Shown: positions 50,681 to 63,790 of the stretch, piece after piece | Position numbering within the stretch: position 1 is the stretch's first letter | Layout: each line of letters opens with the position of its first letter | NCBI GenBank assembly: GCA_017590115.1 | Contig: JAGGNK010006448.1 | Coordinates: 15,067,860 to 15,131,859, forward strand | Reading direction: 5' to 3' | Source of the DNA: Montifringilla adamsi | Lineage: Eukaryota; Chordata; Aves; Passeriformes; Passeridae | Length of the DNA: 64,000 bases | Position numbers and translations under genes: made by a program | The notes under the pieces: generated by a model | What the model was told of the DNA's origin: nothing | Database searches by the model: none | What the model saw: the letters and a program-made list of their open reading frames with translations, nothing else

Positions 50681-50775
50681 TCTTCTCTTCTCTTCTCTTC
50701 TCTTCTCTTCTCTTCTCTTCTCTTCTCTTCTCTTTTCCTCTCTTCTTTTCCTTTTCCTTTTCTTTTTCCTTTTGT
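50681..50775. repeat. (TCTTC)n pentanucleotide array with decayed tail
   Basis: Ten perfect TCTTC units at 50681-50730, then irregular TTTTCC units to about 50775. One strand is purely pyrimidine, so the tract could adopt triplex (H-DNA) structure. The Ser/Leu/Phe-rich plus frames and the Lys/Glu/Arg-rich minus frame across it are artefacts. Confidence 0.95.
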
Positions 50776-53700
50776 AATTCTTGCCTTAGGTGTCTCTTAC
50801 TGATCATTAACATCAGAGATAAGATGCATGCATGGTCCCTCTTGTCATGGATCAGGGCTCAATCCTTGTTCTGATCAAGAATATCTGTTCTTATCCTGTT
50901 CGGATTTTTGTACATTGTATTTTGAATTTCTAAAAAAAATATAAAATTCAAAAAATCAGAAAGAAATCAGAAAAACATACGTAAAATACATTTTTTCTAC
51001 ACCATTTCAGCCTTAACTGCCTCTAGTATGCTTACAAAATTACTTGACTCATCATTTTCTATTTTTTGTTAAAACTTTTCTACTCAGACTAATTTTATAA
51101 TCACTTTGATGTATAAATACAGATGCATGCACTTTGTACATAATGTGTATGCGTATGAATGTGTATTTATGGAATATATGAATGTGTGCATGCAAAATAG
51201 GTTTGATTTTAATGTTAGTGAAATATCTTTTCAATTGATAGATATGGAAAAAACATGCATAGATATCACAGTTAGTCAAAATAAACCTGTAACATTTCTA
51301 AACAAATTCAGTTTGAAAGGTGTTTGCCAGAATATTAGACTCATGTTTATGAATAAGAATTAAGCTGAGCTATAAATTCATATTTAATGCTAAAAAGAAT
51401 TAAAAATCCATGTGCCATTAACTGCATTACATTTTAAGGTTAGACTTGCTGATAGTTTCTACTAAAGATTTCTAAAACTCCTTTTATATGGAACTGAAAA
51501 ATAACAAGCCAGAAATTATCTGTATTCATCACAATTATCATGTTACAGTTCCTTTTTGGAATCTGAAACACGGTTTGACTCTAATATTTGCTGTTAACAT
51601 TTCAAATTTAGTGTTTTGGAAAAGTTCAAACTAGTTTTATCTTCCAATGAAACAGTGTATCTGCCTCTGAATCTTTCAGAATTACCACCATCTCCAACAC
51701 TGGTTCATTTCAAAGAATGTAATTTTCAAAATGCTAATGCATTAATATTGCAGATTTTCAGGAAGTTCTTTCCTTTTAGAATTCTATTTCTGGGACTCCT
51801 ACAGTATTTTATTGCGGTAATTGCAGGTTAAGCCCGTGAGAGGAGGAGGGGAATACCCTATAGAGAGATAACATTTCACTAATAAAGAAAAAATACTACA
51901 ATATCTTTTCACAAAAAACTTTACCACAGGTGCATTTTCTGTAAGAGAACATATACTTCCAAATTAGAACCATACTATTTTTTTGCATCCATAAAATTAT
52001 ACTTGTTAGTTTTGGCATCTATGACCTTAAAGAAAATATGCTTCTCAGAAATACTATAGAGTAGCTAGTGGTTCTGGAAAAAGTAAAACATCAAGGGAAC
52101 TTTCAACTTAATATATATTGGCACCTCATGACATTTTAGGCAGTACTGCTTATTCAAGGAGGTAAGGAGATTTTGAAAGACCATTTAGCAAAAATCAGAC
52201 TGGTAGTGGATTTATAAACACAGTATGTTATAACCGTCTGACAGAAAGATAGAAATAATATCCCATTTGCCATCAAAGCTGCTCCAAAAAAAGAGAAAAG
52301 GAACAATTCTGTCTGGGCATGGTCAGTTTAATTTTGACAAATTCTCAGAGCTCATCAGATTGCCAAATGACACTGAGAAAGAACAGATACACCCCCTTCC
52401 TACCCCTCCTTTCCCTTCTTGGTTCCTTAACATATTGGACCTTTTCCATCAGTCAATTACACTGCAGAACATTGTTGTCGTTGGCAATACTCTCAAAGGG
52501 AAGGATTAAACAATTTGGTTTCAGAAGCACGTTGTACTGTAAAAATCAGACTTCCATTAAGTTTTTGCTTTTCAGTATTTAGGGTGCTCAGACATCACTG
52601 GAGATTGAGCTCAATCATTTCATTCACTAATAAGAGGATATGGAGTCAGACCTAACTGGACAGACATCTGTTGCAGAATCAAATTGGAATTCTTTATACA
52701 TATTAAGCAGTTCAAGGGAAATAAAACTAATGGGTGTTGGGATCTAAGAACTGAAATAACTACAAATGGCTCTGTCTTTTCTTTACTAGCTAAGTTTATC
52801 TAATATGTTCCTTTTTACTTTCTATACTTTGCATTTTGATTGTCATGGAGACAACTAAACTATCAGCTGGAATGAAGAAGTAGTATTAACATTTTACCAG
52901 ATATTGAATTATTAGTTAGTAAATCAAAATGCATTTTCATTAGTAGAGATATTTCACCAAAGCAATGTAAATTAGGGAAAAGCCCAATGTTCATGGTTTG
53001 GTTTTTTTTCAATTCCTTTTTTCCTGGAAGACAAGGCAATTTGTTTCAGTTCATTTTATTTTGTTTTGTAAGCATATTCTTCCCACTGATTTTACAGAAA
53101 TGGGAAAGAATTCTCTTGGAAACATTTAGCGACAAATATTATAACCTATTTTGCTACACTTTTTCTTCAGGTTTTACATAACTATAAATAGCAAGTGCAT
53201 TTAACAGTATTAGAAAATCCATGTTTTAAGGATTACATTTCCACAGACATTGTCACACAGTTGATTTTATGCCTTGGGTTAAAAGTTTTGTAACAATTTT
53301 ACGGCAATCAATTTACAATCAGTGTTTTCCAGAACTCTTATTCATAAGTCCCCTCAAAGTTTCAGTTTATGACTTTTAATCACAAGGATTCAGGTCAGAG
53401 TTGAAACCTGGAAGGATCTGTAAGTTCAGAATAGATTTTCAAGAGGCAGTCTCCTCTAGTTGTGCCAAAATTCCTCTCCCAGCAGTGGATTGATTATGCC
53501 CTGCTGAATAAGAGTGTCTCTTTTTATTGTCAGGTCCATGAAAAGCAGCAGCAACATTTCGAAACCAGGGGAAAAAAGGATGAAAAAGTGGAAAAAAAAG
53601 AAGGAAAAATCTCAGTTAGACTTCAAATCCAATGCTTCCAATATTTTTGCTTTTCTTTCATCATGCACTATATAATCAAGTTATTTTTCTTTACTTTTCT

Positions 53701-56471
53701 GGATTATTTTTAAAGAATAAATGTGAAGGCATACTGGAATAGCTGCTACTAATTAAAAATCCAGGCTAAAATGCATTAATCTCTAGAATGGTAACACCAA
53801 GTGAAACACATCTTCATTTTACCTTGGTAACATTAGAAACAAGTACATGTAAAGGAAGCTTTCCAAACTACAACCAAGAAAAATAATAAAATAGAGAATT
53901 TGAAGAGAATCACTGAAATTATTTCCCTGTTGAGTCCTGTAGGCAATGGCATACTTCAAGGCATTTAAATATCACTGTTTATTTAACTATATCATATTGT
54001 GTGGTTTTTTGGTCAGTAGCTTCAGTCTGATTGTCAGTTTGGGAGGTTTTGCTTGCTTGTTTTCCTTCCAGGAAAGCAAAATATCTTTCTGAATTATACA
54101 TTTATTTATATTCAGAGACTCTCTTTTCTGAATTGTTAGTCCAAAATTATTCAGTGTCTCTTTTCAGAAGTTTGATCTGGTGACTTCTGCTAAAATTTTG
54201 CCTTGTATGAAAGACAACAAAGAAGATAAGTGGGGAGAGATTTGGTAGGGTAATATTGATAAATTTTATTTACAATAACGTGTAGAATACTGCTAACTGT
54301 TGTGTTAAACAACTGAGGACAAATATTTGACATGTCATATTCCTTTTCCTTTTTTAAAGCAAAACAGCTGCTATAATTAGAAAAAATACAAATAAAATAG
54401 GCAATGGAACAAAAAAGAGACTGATTCGCTGAAGGACAGTTAAAGAGCATGTTTTTACTTGACTACACAATATTATTACTGTAAATCAGGATCAATGTCC
54501 CACATTGATCACATCAATGATCTGATCTCCATTTAATATTTTTTTTCTGATGTCATGCCTGAGCTATTACACTGAGCAAGCCATGTTGGTCTGGAGACCT
54601 AGAGTTGTAATTGCAAAAAAGCCATAGGAAGGCAAGATCATGGTCAATGTTACAGTGCAGTTACATTTCTGAAAAAGGATTGCTTTTTCTTTAAATTTTC
54701 CCAGCAGTTTGATTTCACTCCTTTAGGTTTTATTAATTTTTATTCTAGTATTGTCACTTGTAAAAAGGTTCTTTACTCCAATCTATGTTAGGACATAGCT
54801 GAAAAGATTGGATCAAATTCACTCCTGAGGCAACTCTGTTAATTTCAAAGGAGATAAATTGTGAATGAGTTTGTCTAATGAAGATTTGCTCAACATCAGT
54901 TAACAAAAATAAAATATTTCCATAATTATAGGTCCTGTTAAAAAGCGATTTGAATGATATAGAAAAATTGTAACATATTTGAAAGAAAAAACACATGCAA
55001 GTAACATATGCACACATCCTTTCCAACTCCCTTATATTCTTTGACTTTTGCTTTCACTAATTCACATCGACGTTAGGATTACTCTTGAAGCTTGAAGCTG
55101 TGTTTCTTATTAATCAAAGTAAGAGCACTGGTCCATGAACTTCTCTACTACTTAATTCCTCCTGCTTTTTTTTCTTCTGTTTTGGCCTGTGTTAACCAGG
55201 CACAGTATGGGAGAAAGCAAGGACAGGTCCATCACAGCCTGTGTGGGCCAGACCACCCCACTCTGAGGGGAGAATCGACACTGCCTTCAAAAACAGCAAA
55301 AAGGCACCCTCATCTATTTTTTGTATTAGTATACATGTGATATTTATGGCCATGGAAAGCCACCACTGGGTAGAAGCTTGCTCATAATTAGCACAGGTCA
55401 GTTTAGCACTGCCATGATACCTAAAATTGTTTTTTGAAAAATATTCTCCCATGTTCACTGATGGAGGTTGTAAAAACTCCCTTAGGCTTTCCAGTTTCCC
55501 TTCTTTTTTCTTTCTTATTACGGAATTTTGATGGTCTAATTGCAAAGTTTGAGCTCACAGGTCCTAATTTGGCTTTCTGAGAGTGATTGCCCTTTGTTTA
55601 AAAAGGAAACTTAATTGATGATAGAATATATACCTACAATATGTTCTCAGTCTGTTCACACATAACAGTGTGTATGTCCTGGAGGAATGTAAATGACAGA
55701 ACCTCTGTTTCAGTAAAGTAATTACTGTCTTCACAGAGATTGGTAAATGTAAAACTCCGTACAAATGATAATAGTTATTGTTACTATTATTTGCTTCCAA
55801 AGCACATGATATATGTCCTTGGAGAGAAAGCTGTACTGCATGTTCAGATTAAGAAGAAAGAAGCAAAATTTCCTTTTACCTTTCACTTGACTATCTGAAA
55901 TTCAGACCTCCATTAGTAGATATTTGCTGGTTATTTATGTGTTGACAAAAAGGGGAAGATGAACAAAAACATGGGTGGAATTAAGATTCTACTTTTTGAC
56001 TGATGTAACTGAGATAGTTTTGATCAACAAATCCCTGTATTCACTTTAAAAGAAATGACAGGAAAAAATATTGTCTCAGAAAAGTACCTTCTTCTCTCAG
56101 TTATCAGACACTTAGATTGTTCATGAACTTTTTAAAAGAAATTTTGTTTGCTGTTTAAAAAAAATGTGAGCTTTGGTAAACACCTGTTATCTTTTATCAT
56201 TTCTTCTGTACATTTTTGTAGTTATTTTGATCATCTAATAGTTTTTCTAAATCAGTGATCTAGTGGTGAGTGGAAATGCAGATAGGTCCTGTATTTCAGG
56301 ATTATATTTCTACTGTAGTGATGGATACAATTTATCCCTCTCAGATCTGGTCAATGAGGTGCAAAGCTTTATTAAAAATTGCTGCCATTGCGTACCAACT
56401 GGATTTCCCTCTCTTTGCTATGTTGTTGCTTCTAATTTTGTGACATTGATTTCAACAATGCATGGGCCTTT

Positions 56472-56575
56472 TCACAGAATTGTGGAATCACAAATTGGAA
56501 AAGGTCCTTAAGATCATCAAGTCCAAGTGTAAACATTACATTGCCAAGTTCAGCACCGAACTATGTCCCTAATTT
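56472..56575 (-). mobile_element. CR1 LINE, short 3'-end fragment
   Basis: TCACAGAATTGTGGAATCAC, then 'aaattggaaaaggtccttaa', 'gatcatcaagtccaa' and a diverged 'gaactatgtccc'. This is a CR1 3' end read backwards, of the subfamily with 'ttggaaaagacctctaagatcatcgagtcc'. About 100 bases remain. Confidence 0.75.
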
Positions 56576-56630
56576 TAATTTCATTTTTCCCATTATCCTT
56601 CCTTGAGAGGCATACCTCCTAGAACAGTTG

Positions 56631-57281
56631 TCACAGAATCATGGAATAAGGTGAGTTGGATGGAACTCAAAAGGATCATTGAGTCCAATCCCTGATCCAG
56701 CTCAGAACAGCCCCAAGATTCACACCACACACCCAAGAACATTGTCCAAATGTTTCTTGAGCTCTGTCAGGCTGCTGCTGTGACCATTTCTCTGGGAAGC
56801 CTCTTCCAGTGCTCAGCCACCCTCTGGCTATTAGAAAAAGAACCTTTTTCTAACGCCTGAAGTAAACTCCCCTGACAAAACTTCAGGACATTCTCTTACT
56901 GGTCCTGTCACTGGGCACCATGGAGAAGAGATCACTGCCTGCCCCTCCTATGCCCCTTTAAATGAAGTTGCAGACTGCAATGAGGTCTCCTCTCAGTCTC
57001 CTCCAAGTTGAACAGATCAAGGGATCTCAACTGTTCCTCATACAGCTTCCCCTCAAGGCCCTTCACCATCTTCATTGCCCTCCTCTAGACACTCCCTAGT
57101 ATTTTAACAGCTTTCTGATGTTGTGGCACCCAAAACTGCACACAATATTCAAGGTGAGGCTGCCTCAGTGCAGAGCTGAGCAGGACAATCCCCTCCCTTG
57201 CCCGGCTAGCCATGCTGAGCCTGATGCACCCCAGGACATGCTTGGCTCTCTTGGCTGACAGGGCACTGCTACCTCATAACT
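56631..57281 (-). mobile_element. CR1 LINE, 3' UTR and distal ORF2 region
   Basis: Begins TCACAGAATCATGGAATAAG and continues through 'ggatcattgagtccaatcc', 'cctcttccagtgctcagcc', 'aatgaggtctcctctcagtc', 'cattgccctcctctagacac', 'aaggtgaggctgcctcagtg' and 'ccccaggacatgcttggct'. This is the order of a bird CR1 read backwards from its 3' terminus. It keeps the terminal AATCATGGAAT and about 650 bases, reaching the part equivalent to the end of ORF2, with no usable frame. It lies 55 bases from another CR1 end in the same orientation. Confidence 0.92.
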
Positions 57282-58400
57282 TTTGCACTACTGTCACATG
57301 TGCAGAACAATGACATCAAAGATGCTGTTAAAGTTTATGTTTTATGGAAGTAAAACTAGCATTAGCAATATTTTCATAATAAAAATATGCTTAATCTTTA
57401 ATATTGCATATCCTCTATGAATTAATATTTTAAGTGCCTCACTGGAGAAAGTATTGCAGTAGTTTTATATTGGTAGCACTGGCAACCTCTCTTCTTTTAA
57501 TAATAAAGATGACTAAAGATATATGTAACAACTGCTATAGAAATTCTGTAAATTTTAATCAAATTTGACACAAAACCCTATTGCTCTACTGAATAAAATG
57601 AAAATATAGATATGATCATTTCAGCATGATCATGACATGCAGTTTTATACTTCTCTCACCCCAAATAAAAAGATGTCAAATGTTTTTCTGTGTCTGGGTA
57701 AGTCTCAGGCACAGATGAGAGCAAGCTGGCCAAGTCTCATACAATTCAGATTTAAATGATTAGTGTGGGATGTGGAAAGCAACAGGAGGCTTTGGATGGG
57801 GTTATATCATCTCCTCTGCTTTGAGTGTATGTGCCTGGTTTTTGCTCATGAAGTTCTTAACATAGGGATCTGATTAGATTCGCAGTTTCTTCTAGATGAT
57901 CAAACAGTGCAATAGTACTAAGCTTTCTTGCTCCACCTGCATCTGGTTAAGAGCTTGTGAGATTTCCTCTCTGAGCAGAGTCCTTCTCTGATGACTTAAA
58001 ATTTTATTACCATAATGGTGGAATACAGCAAAAATAGAAGGACACCTTAAACTCATGCTGAGGATATAGGTGACAGAATACAGCTGCCCATTAAACAGAA
58101 AGGAGCAATTTATAGTGAGCAAAATAATGTTTGTATGTAAGGATATATATATTGATGCCCATTTGACTTTGTTGAATTCTGAGGTCAAAAAAAAGACTCA
58201 AAAAAAAATGTCCAGCTAACTTGGCAATGATCCATATGGGACACATTCTCTCACAGTTCAATGCACAACCAAACCAAAGCCAGAAGTATAGTCTGGAGTT
58301 CAAGGATATTTGTATCTGGATTGCCCTGAAATAATCAGATATTTTACTTTTCTGTTTTGCAATATAAGGATTGCAACAGGTGTTTATAATCTAATGCACT
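57282..58400. other. Gene-free spacer
   Basis: AT-rich sequence between a CR1 and an LTR. Overlapping minus-strand frames of 98 and 70 codons are unrecognised. Nothing else seen. Confidence 0.6.
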
Positions 58401-59002
58401 TGTACTGGTTTTGGCTAGGACAGAGTTAATTTTTTGCTAGGAACCTGTATGTCTTTATGTTTTGAATTTGTGATGAAAAGAGTGTTGATAACACAGAGAT
58501 GTTTTATATGTTGCTGAGTGGCACTAACACAGAGTGAAGAGCTTTTCTGCCTCTCACTCCACCCCACCAGTGAGCAGGCTGGGGGTGCACAAAGGAGTTG
58601 GGAAGGGGCACAGCTGGGACAGCCAACACCAAATGGCCAAAGGCTGTTGTTCTTGGACCCATGCCATATGCTGTCACTCTCAACATGTAATACAGGCGAA
58701 AAAAGAGATAAAGGGGGACATTTGGAATGATGATATTTGTCTTCCCAAGTCACCACTACATGCAGTGGATCCCTGATTTCCTGGAGGTGGCTGAACCTTT
58801 GTGTACATAGAAAGTGACAAAGGAATTCCTTTTTTTGCTTTGCCTGTAGCTGTCTGCAAAAGCAGATTTTGCTTTACCTATTAAACTCTATTTCAACCCA
58901 CAAGTTTTCTCAATTGTACACTTCTGATTCTCTTCCCATCCTAGCAGTGGGGAGGGAGTGAGTTATGTGGGGCTCATTGCTGACTGGCGTTAAAAAATTA
59001 CA
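58401..59002 (+). mobile_element. Solo LTR of a bird endogenous retrovirus, probably ERVL-type
   Basis: A 602-base element starting TGTACTGGTTTTGGCTAGGA and ending GCGTTAAAAAATTACA. Landmarks recalled from a widespread bird LTR: 'gacagagttaattttt', 'gttgataacaca', 'gtgagcaggctgggggtgcac', 'gggcacagctgggacagc', then 'tttacctattaaa' (ATTAAA poly-A signal near 58878) and 'caacccacaagttttctca'. Plus orientation follows from these. Flanking pentamers GCACT and ATACT differ at two positions, compatible with a decayed 5-bp duplication as in ERVL. No internal viral genes or partner LTR are present. It is more decayed than the 40.3 kb LTR. Confidence 0.87.
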
Positions 59003-61980
59003 ATACTCTCTGTAGGATAGTAAATGTGTCACTTCTCTGGCTTTTAAAGTGTATTTACACTGTATTTTTTTAACCCATACTAACTTATTAATAGTAAATA
59101 CAGCAGAATAAAATAAGGTCACATATTTTTAATTTCAATTGCTTTTAGATCTGAATGAAATGATTCTAGGTTTCCACATTATTGTCTTCCTCCAGTTCCC
59201 TTTGCCTGTATTTAATTACTGCTTAGTATGGGAAAATGACAGAGTTTTAAATAATACCTTCCCAGCTGATGTCGACAGATGAATCTACAGATGACTCAGG
59301 GGGACAAGGCAGAGGTAGGTCCTTCAAATGGTGCAAACCACTAGCAAATTTAGGCAAATCTTGCCCAAAAATCATAAGTTTTACATTATATAAACACAAG
59401 CTTAAGAAAAGAGATGATCTTTAAAGTAGAGTTAATTGAATTAATAAATGTGCCTTAGAAGATGTCTCTTGTATACAGAGCACAGCTTCTTTTGTATTTG
59501 CTCTTTGCACTCATAGATGTTGATTTTATTTCTGTGGAATTTCCCCATCTCAGGTAAGTAATATGTCTACTTTTGCATAGTCTGAAGTCCAGTGATTGTG
59601 TCCTTTGACTAGGGATTAACTAAAATATAGATTGTTTTAAATATTCAGTCTCTGTATCATAGCTAAACCATGATTGAATTATCTACTCTTTTGTCCATTT
59701 TAAAAGCATAAAACCTGTTCCAGCTGCAGTTTTGGAGCATCCGAACACGTGGAGCTTGCTGTGCACCCTTTGAAAATTATGTTACCTCAAGTGCTTATCC
59801 TGTGCTGTTCATTCATTGTACAGGAAGCGAGTATGTATCAGCTATACCTGAGACAGTTCAACAAGGAAAATGCAGGCACATAGAGAAATTTCAAACATCT
59901 GGAAATGTACAATATGACGGCAACCACATATGTATGTATGTTACAACCATATGTAACTTATGTTTCATTCTTCTTTTGGATATGGCCTTATATAAACTGT
60001 ATTTACTTTAATCACTGGTTCAATACCATTTCAAGCTATCATATTTCATATTAGTTTCAGTTCTGTGTTCTTCTTATTGACAGCTGTGATGTTAAAATTA
60101 TGTTTGGATTATATAACTTCCTCTTTTTAAACCATTATGTAAGATTTTTCAAGGGGTTATGTTTTGTTTTTATTGATCATTTCAAACAGAAGGCAAACCC
60201 AAACTCTTCTGCTTGGTAGGGCATAAAAATAGGGTGAGTCTGCCCTTTTCCCCACTTATCAGTGGTGCAGCCACTCAGTCAGTTAGAGGATGCTACCCTA
60301 GCACTAAAAATTGCAATTTGGCAAAAAAAAGTTAAGCATTGAAGGCTTTTGTGAGAATTGCCTTGGATAATAAAGTGCTTTTGGAAGTTTTGACTAACTA
60401 AGCAGCAATATAATTATGTGGTCCTTACAGGAAGTATCAGAAGCAAATGAATGCAGTAGTTTTATGGTACTTTTTTGGTTTAGTTTCAGTTGGTTTATAT
60501 ATATATTTTATGCAGAGAACAAACATCTGAGAACTGGCTGTATATTTATTTGATTTAAAGAATAATGTGCATCATGTATCAGGTACTGGAAACAAGAAGT
60601 GTGTTGCAGTAGGAAATATGAGTCTGTTAATTTATGTAAGTATTGCAACTAAGACGGAGGGTTTTCTTTATGTTGGATAGAAAATGGGTTTGCTTTCATA
60701 ATTTCTTGACAAGGAGTCTAATTGTAATTGTTGCCAGATGGGTGGTCTCAGGTGAGTTGAAAATAGGCAGCCTTCAAGCAACACTTTAATAATCTGACCT
60801 TCTCATTGGGAAAATTTCATTTACAGGCCCTGTAGGAAGCTGGTTTCCACAAATAATATGTTGGGGATAGAATGAAACTCCTGCCTCAGATTATAATAAA
60901 TTAGTAAGGCTAGAATTACTCAGCTTACCTTTATAGCACTAAACTTTATTAATGTCTGATATACCAAACTCTTTAGGTTTATTTTCAAAACCAAATTTGT
61001 AATTACCATGTTCCTGTAATCTGCCTGTCTAGCATAGCTGTAAAGAAGGAATTGCAGTGATCTCCTTAATTCTCTCTGCAATGAATCAATACCAGTCAAA
61101 AACATCACATCCTTTAAATCTTACTAGCATAGGCAAGCTCGCTTCTTAGACCTGTAGAATAGCTACGCTTTCACATGAAAAAGGTCAATCTTTAATTATT
61201 TTATGGAGCATAAGTTTCAAATGAACTAAAGCAACATTATCTACACATTTGAGCTACCTCAGATGTCTAACCAAGTGTCTGGCTACACAGACATTACGAA
61301 TTCCACACTAAATTGTAGTTCCAAGCACAGAATCTGGTTCTTTCTGATAGCTGGTGAATTTGTGACCTCCCTGGAGCAGTTGGAGCTGTAAACCATTGAA
61401 TGGATAAATGATGCATAATGGTAGTTTCTTCATCTGTGACACATGCAATAATGGCCTGGGAACATTTTTTCAGGTAATATAAGTGGAAACTTTGTCCATT
61501 CTTCCATCCCAGAAGTCTTGCTTCTTTGACTTTTGTGCTAGAAGTAGCATGTACTCTCTGCTTTTGAAAGCCCTTAAAAATATATCTACAATTGATATAC
61601 CAAAAATTATAAAACCTTATTTATCTTTATAGCAATATTAAGATCATCCCTATTTTCAGTTTTTCTTATCATGTTATACATATTAATTATATAATATCAG
61701 GCAACTAAAATTCTTTCAGAAATTTCTTTAGGAGACTCTCTCTTTTCCAATTTTTAAAATGTTTAATATGCTAACAATGTTTTGAGCATTTTTGTATTTT
61801 TTCACTGAATTGATATGACAGACATATAAAGCTTTTTATCTATGACTGAAATATCTTCTGCTACTGTGAAAAGAGCTAGTTATATTGCCAAGTTTGAAAC
61901 TAGGACTTAAGCAGAATATTCAGTTTTCACTGTTTATTGCCTTTGATTTACTTGTTTTCATAGAAATATTTCTCCTGAAG
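59003..61980. other. Gene-free AT-rich DNA
   Basis: No supported gene, frames under about 70 codons, no transposon recognised. Confidence 0.6.
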
Positions 61981-62035
61981 TTTTTTTTGGTGTTGTTGTT
62001 GTTTTTTTTTTTTTTTTTTTTTTTGGGGGGGGGGG

Positions 62036-62076
<41 letters not shown>

Positions 62077-62104
62077 TTTTTTTTTTTGGGGGGGGGGGGG
62101 TTTT

Positions 62105-62146
<42 letters not shown>

Positions 62147-62160
62147 TTGGGTTTTTTTTG
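61981..62160. repeat. T/G homopolymer tract
   Basis: Read left to right: TTG/TTGTTG, T23 (62002-62024), G13 (62025-62037), T38, G, T11, G13 (62088-62100), T4, G, T40, then GTTGGG and T8. Two G13 runs embedded in T runs are very unusual in vertebrate DNA. The tract may be a real low-complexity region or a consensus error. Confidence 0.9.
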
Positions 62161-63339
62161 ACATTTAATTGAAGGAATTTTATAGGTTGAAGAGATTTCA
62201 TTTCTTTAGGCAACCTAGAAGGTCTTCCCAGTTACAAGACATGTATTCATGCCTTCTCTGCTTCTGCTCTGCCACCGTAAAGGGGCAAGGTCTTGATGTA
62301 GAGCATCCTCTTCCCCATACCTGGGAAAGAAAGTCCAGGAAAGGGATCTGAACAGACTTAGACAAAGTCTTGTCTCCTACAATATCCTTATTCAATGATC
62401 TTAATCCTTGCAGGTAGGTTTGACTTAAATGCATTCTAATATTCACTTTAAAATTAATATTTTCCTGCCAGCAACCTTATTTGCTGTATTTGGTACAAAG
62501 TGTTAGGAAAAAGATAGGTAGAAATTAATTTAACTGTAGTTTAAATGCCTATTGACATTAAGGCCTGTCACACAGGGACTGTTTCACTAGCAGGAGATAC
62601 AAACAGGCATATAACCCCATGAAGTTTTCCCTTCCTTGTCTGAATATAGAGGAGAGGTTAGATAGTGAGGTTTATAACATAACCAAAGGGGTCCTACTTA
62701 TCCAAAAATGATAGTCCAATTCTTATCCAATAATAGATTTCCAATTGTTATTCAATAACTATTTTACATTAAAAAATGTTGGCTTTTTGCAGATTGGTCT
62801 ATTTCAAATTAGTTAGTTGTTTCAAAGTATAATTTTATGTGTTTTATTTGGTCGGGTTTTTCTTTTCAATATACATTGAAAGAAAAAAAGTAAAATTCTG
62901 GTAAGAAATGAACACGTACTCGTAGAGAATGCTAGAGCACTAAAAATCCTAGAATATAATCATCTGCTGCTGTCTGTAGTTAGGTTATGCTTGGGAATCC
63001 AAATAATGAGTTATGATCCTTCTCAGCTATGTGGTGTGAGGTAGAACTAAAGTATTTTCTTGTTCCAGTTGAGGTGACAGTCTTTGTACAGAATGCAGGA
63101 TGAAAACAAAGCACTGCAAAGAGACCATGAGACAAGCACTGCTTAGCAATATAGACTATATTTTACTGCACCAATTGCTTAGGGGCTTTGGTTTCTTTTA
63201 TGCATCATAGCCAATAACAGCTTTAGGAAGAGAATCGGTGGTGGATTACAAGATAGCTCTAGGGGTCTTTTAAAGGAGATCCTCCCAGGCATGAAAGGAA
63301 GTATGAGAGTAAGCTTGAAATTGCTTGCTGCAAAATGTA
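62161..63339. other. Gene-free DNA
   Basis: Largest frame 82 codons (62198-62446, minus), unrecognised. Nothing else nameable. Confidence 0.6.
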
Positions 63340-63790
63340 GCAAGAGTGATGAAGGTACGCAGGCTTGGGCTCATAGAAAACAGAAACTAGGTATGTAGTG
63401 TGAGGATTGGCCATTAGGGTACCTGTTAATAAAGAAAAATAGTGTATATTTGATGAGACAGAAAAATCAGTGGAAGGACGTTAAGGGAAGAGAAGTGAGC
63501 TAGTAAAATATTCCTTATGGTAGCATTCTGAATAGATTTGACTGAGGCAAGATCATCTCTCAAAGCTGAAAAGAAAGACTTTCCAATAAGCAAGATATGA
63601 GATGATGAGGATCTTGGGAGAGATTTAACTGCACAGACAGAGAGGATTATGGTGTCTTATAGCTATTATGCAGAATGAATCAACAAAAATTAGATGTAGC
63701 TGAGCTATGAGGCTCTGGAGAGCAGACTGAGTCAAAGATGATGCCTACATTATGGTCCTTGCTCTTATGCTGAGCCTAATAGGTTCTTTA
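63340..63790 (+). repeat. Possible ancient interspersed repeat fragment
   Basis: Phrases such as 'gtgaggattggccattaggg', 'gtagcattctgaatagattt', 'gactgaggcaagatcat', 'gatatgagatgatgagg' and 'gagtcaaagatgatgccta' fall in the same order as an old amniote interspersed repeat I remember from several genomes ('agcattctgaatag...ggcaag...gagatgatg...gagtcaaagatgac'). I cannot name the family with confidence. The element would be highly diverged. Nothing in it looks coding. Confidence 0.35.

Larger units (their letters stand above)
47945..56471. other. Gene-free AT-rich DNA
   Basis: No supported gene; frames reach about 117 codons (55192-55545, minus) with no recognised family. Contains an A27 run, the TCTTC array and a 9-bp perfect hairpin at 54490-54510 (GATCAATGT, CCC, ACATTGATC). 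Nothing else nameable. Confidence 0.6.

Noticed and set aside
50535..50874. Ser/Leu/Phe-rich and Lys/Glu/Arg-rich frames
   Set aside because: They are translations of the TCTTC microsatellite.
58518..58776. 70-80 codon plus frames and a 113-codon minus frame
   Set aside because: They fall within the solo LTR, which is noncoding.
61885..62213. Frames of 95-97 codons on both strands
   Set aside because: They translate a T/G homopolymer tract (poly-Phe/Gly or poly-Lys/Pro).
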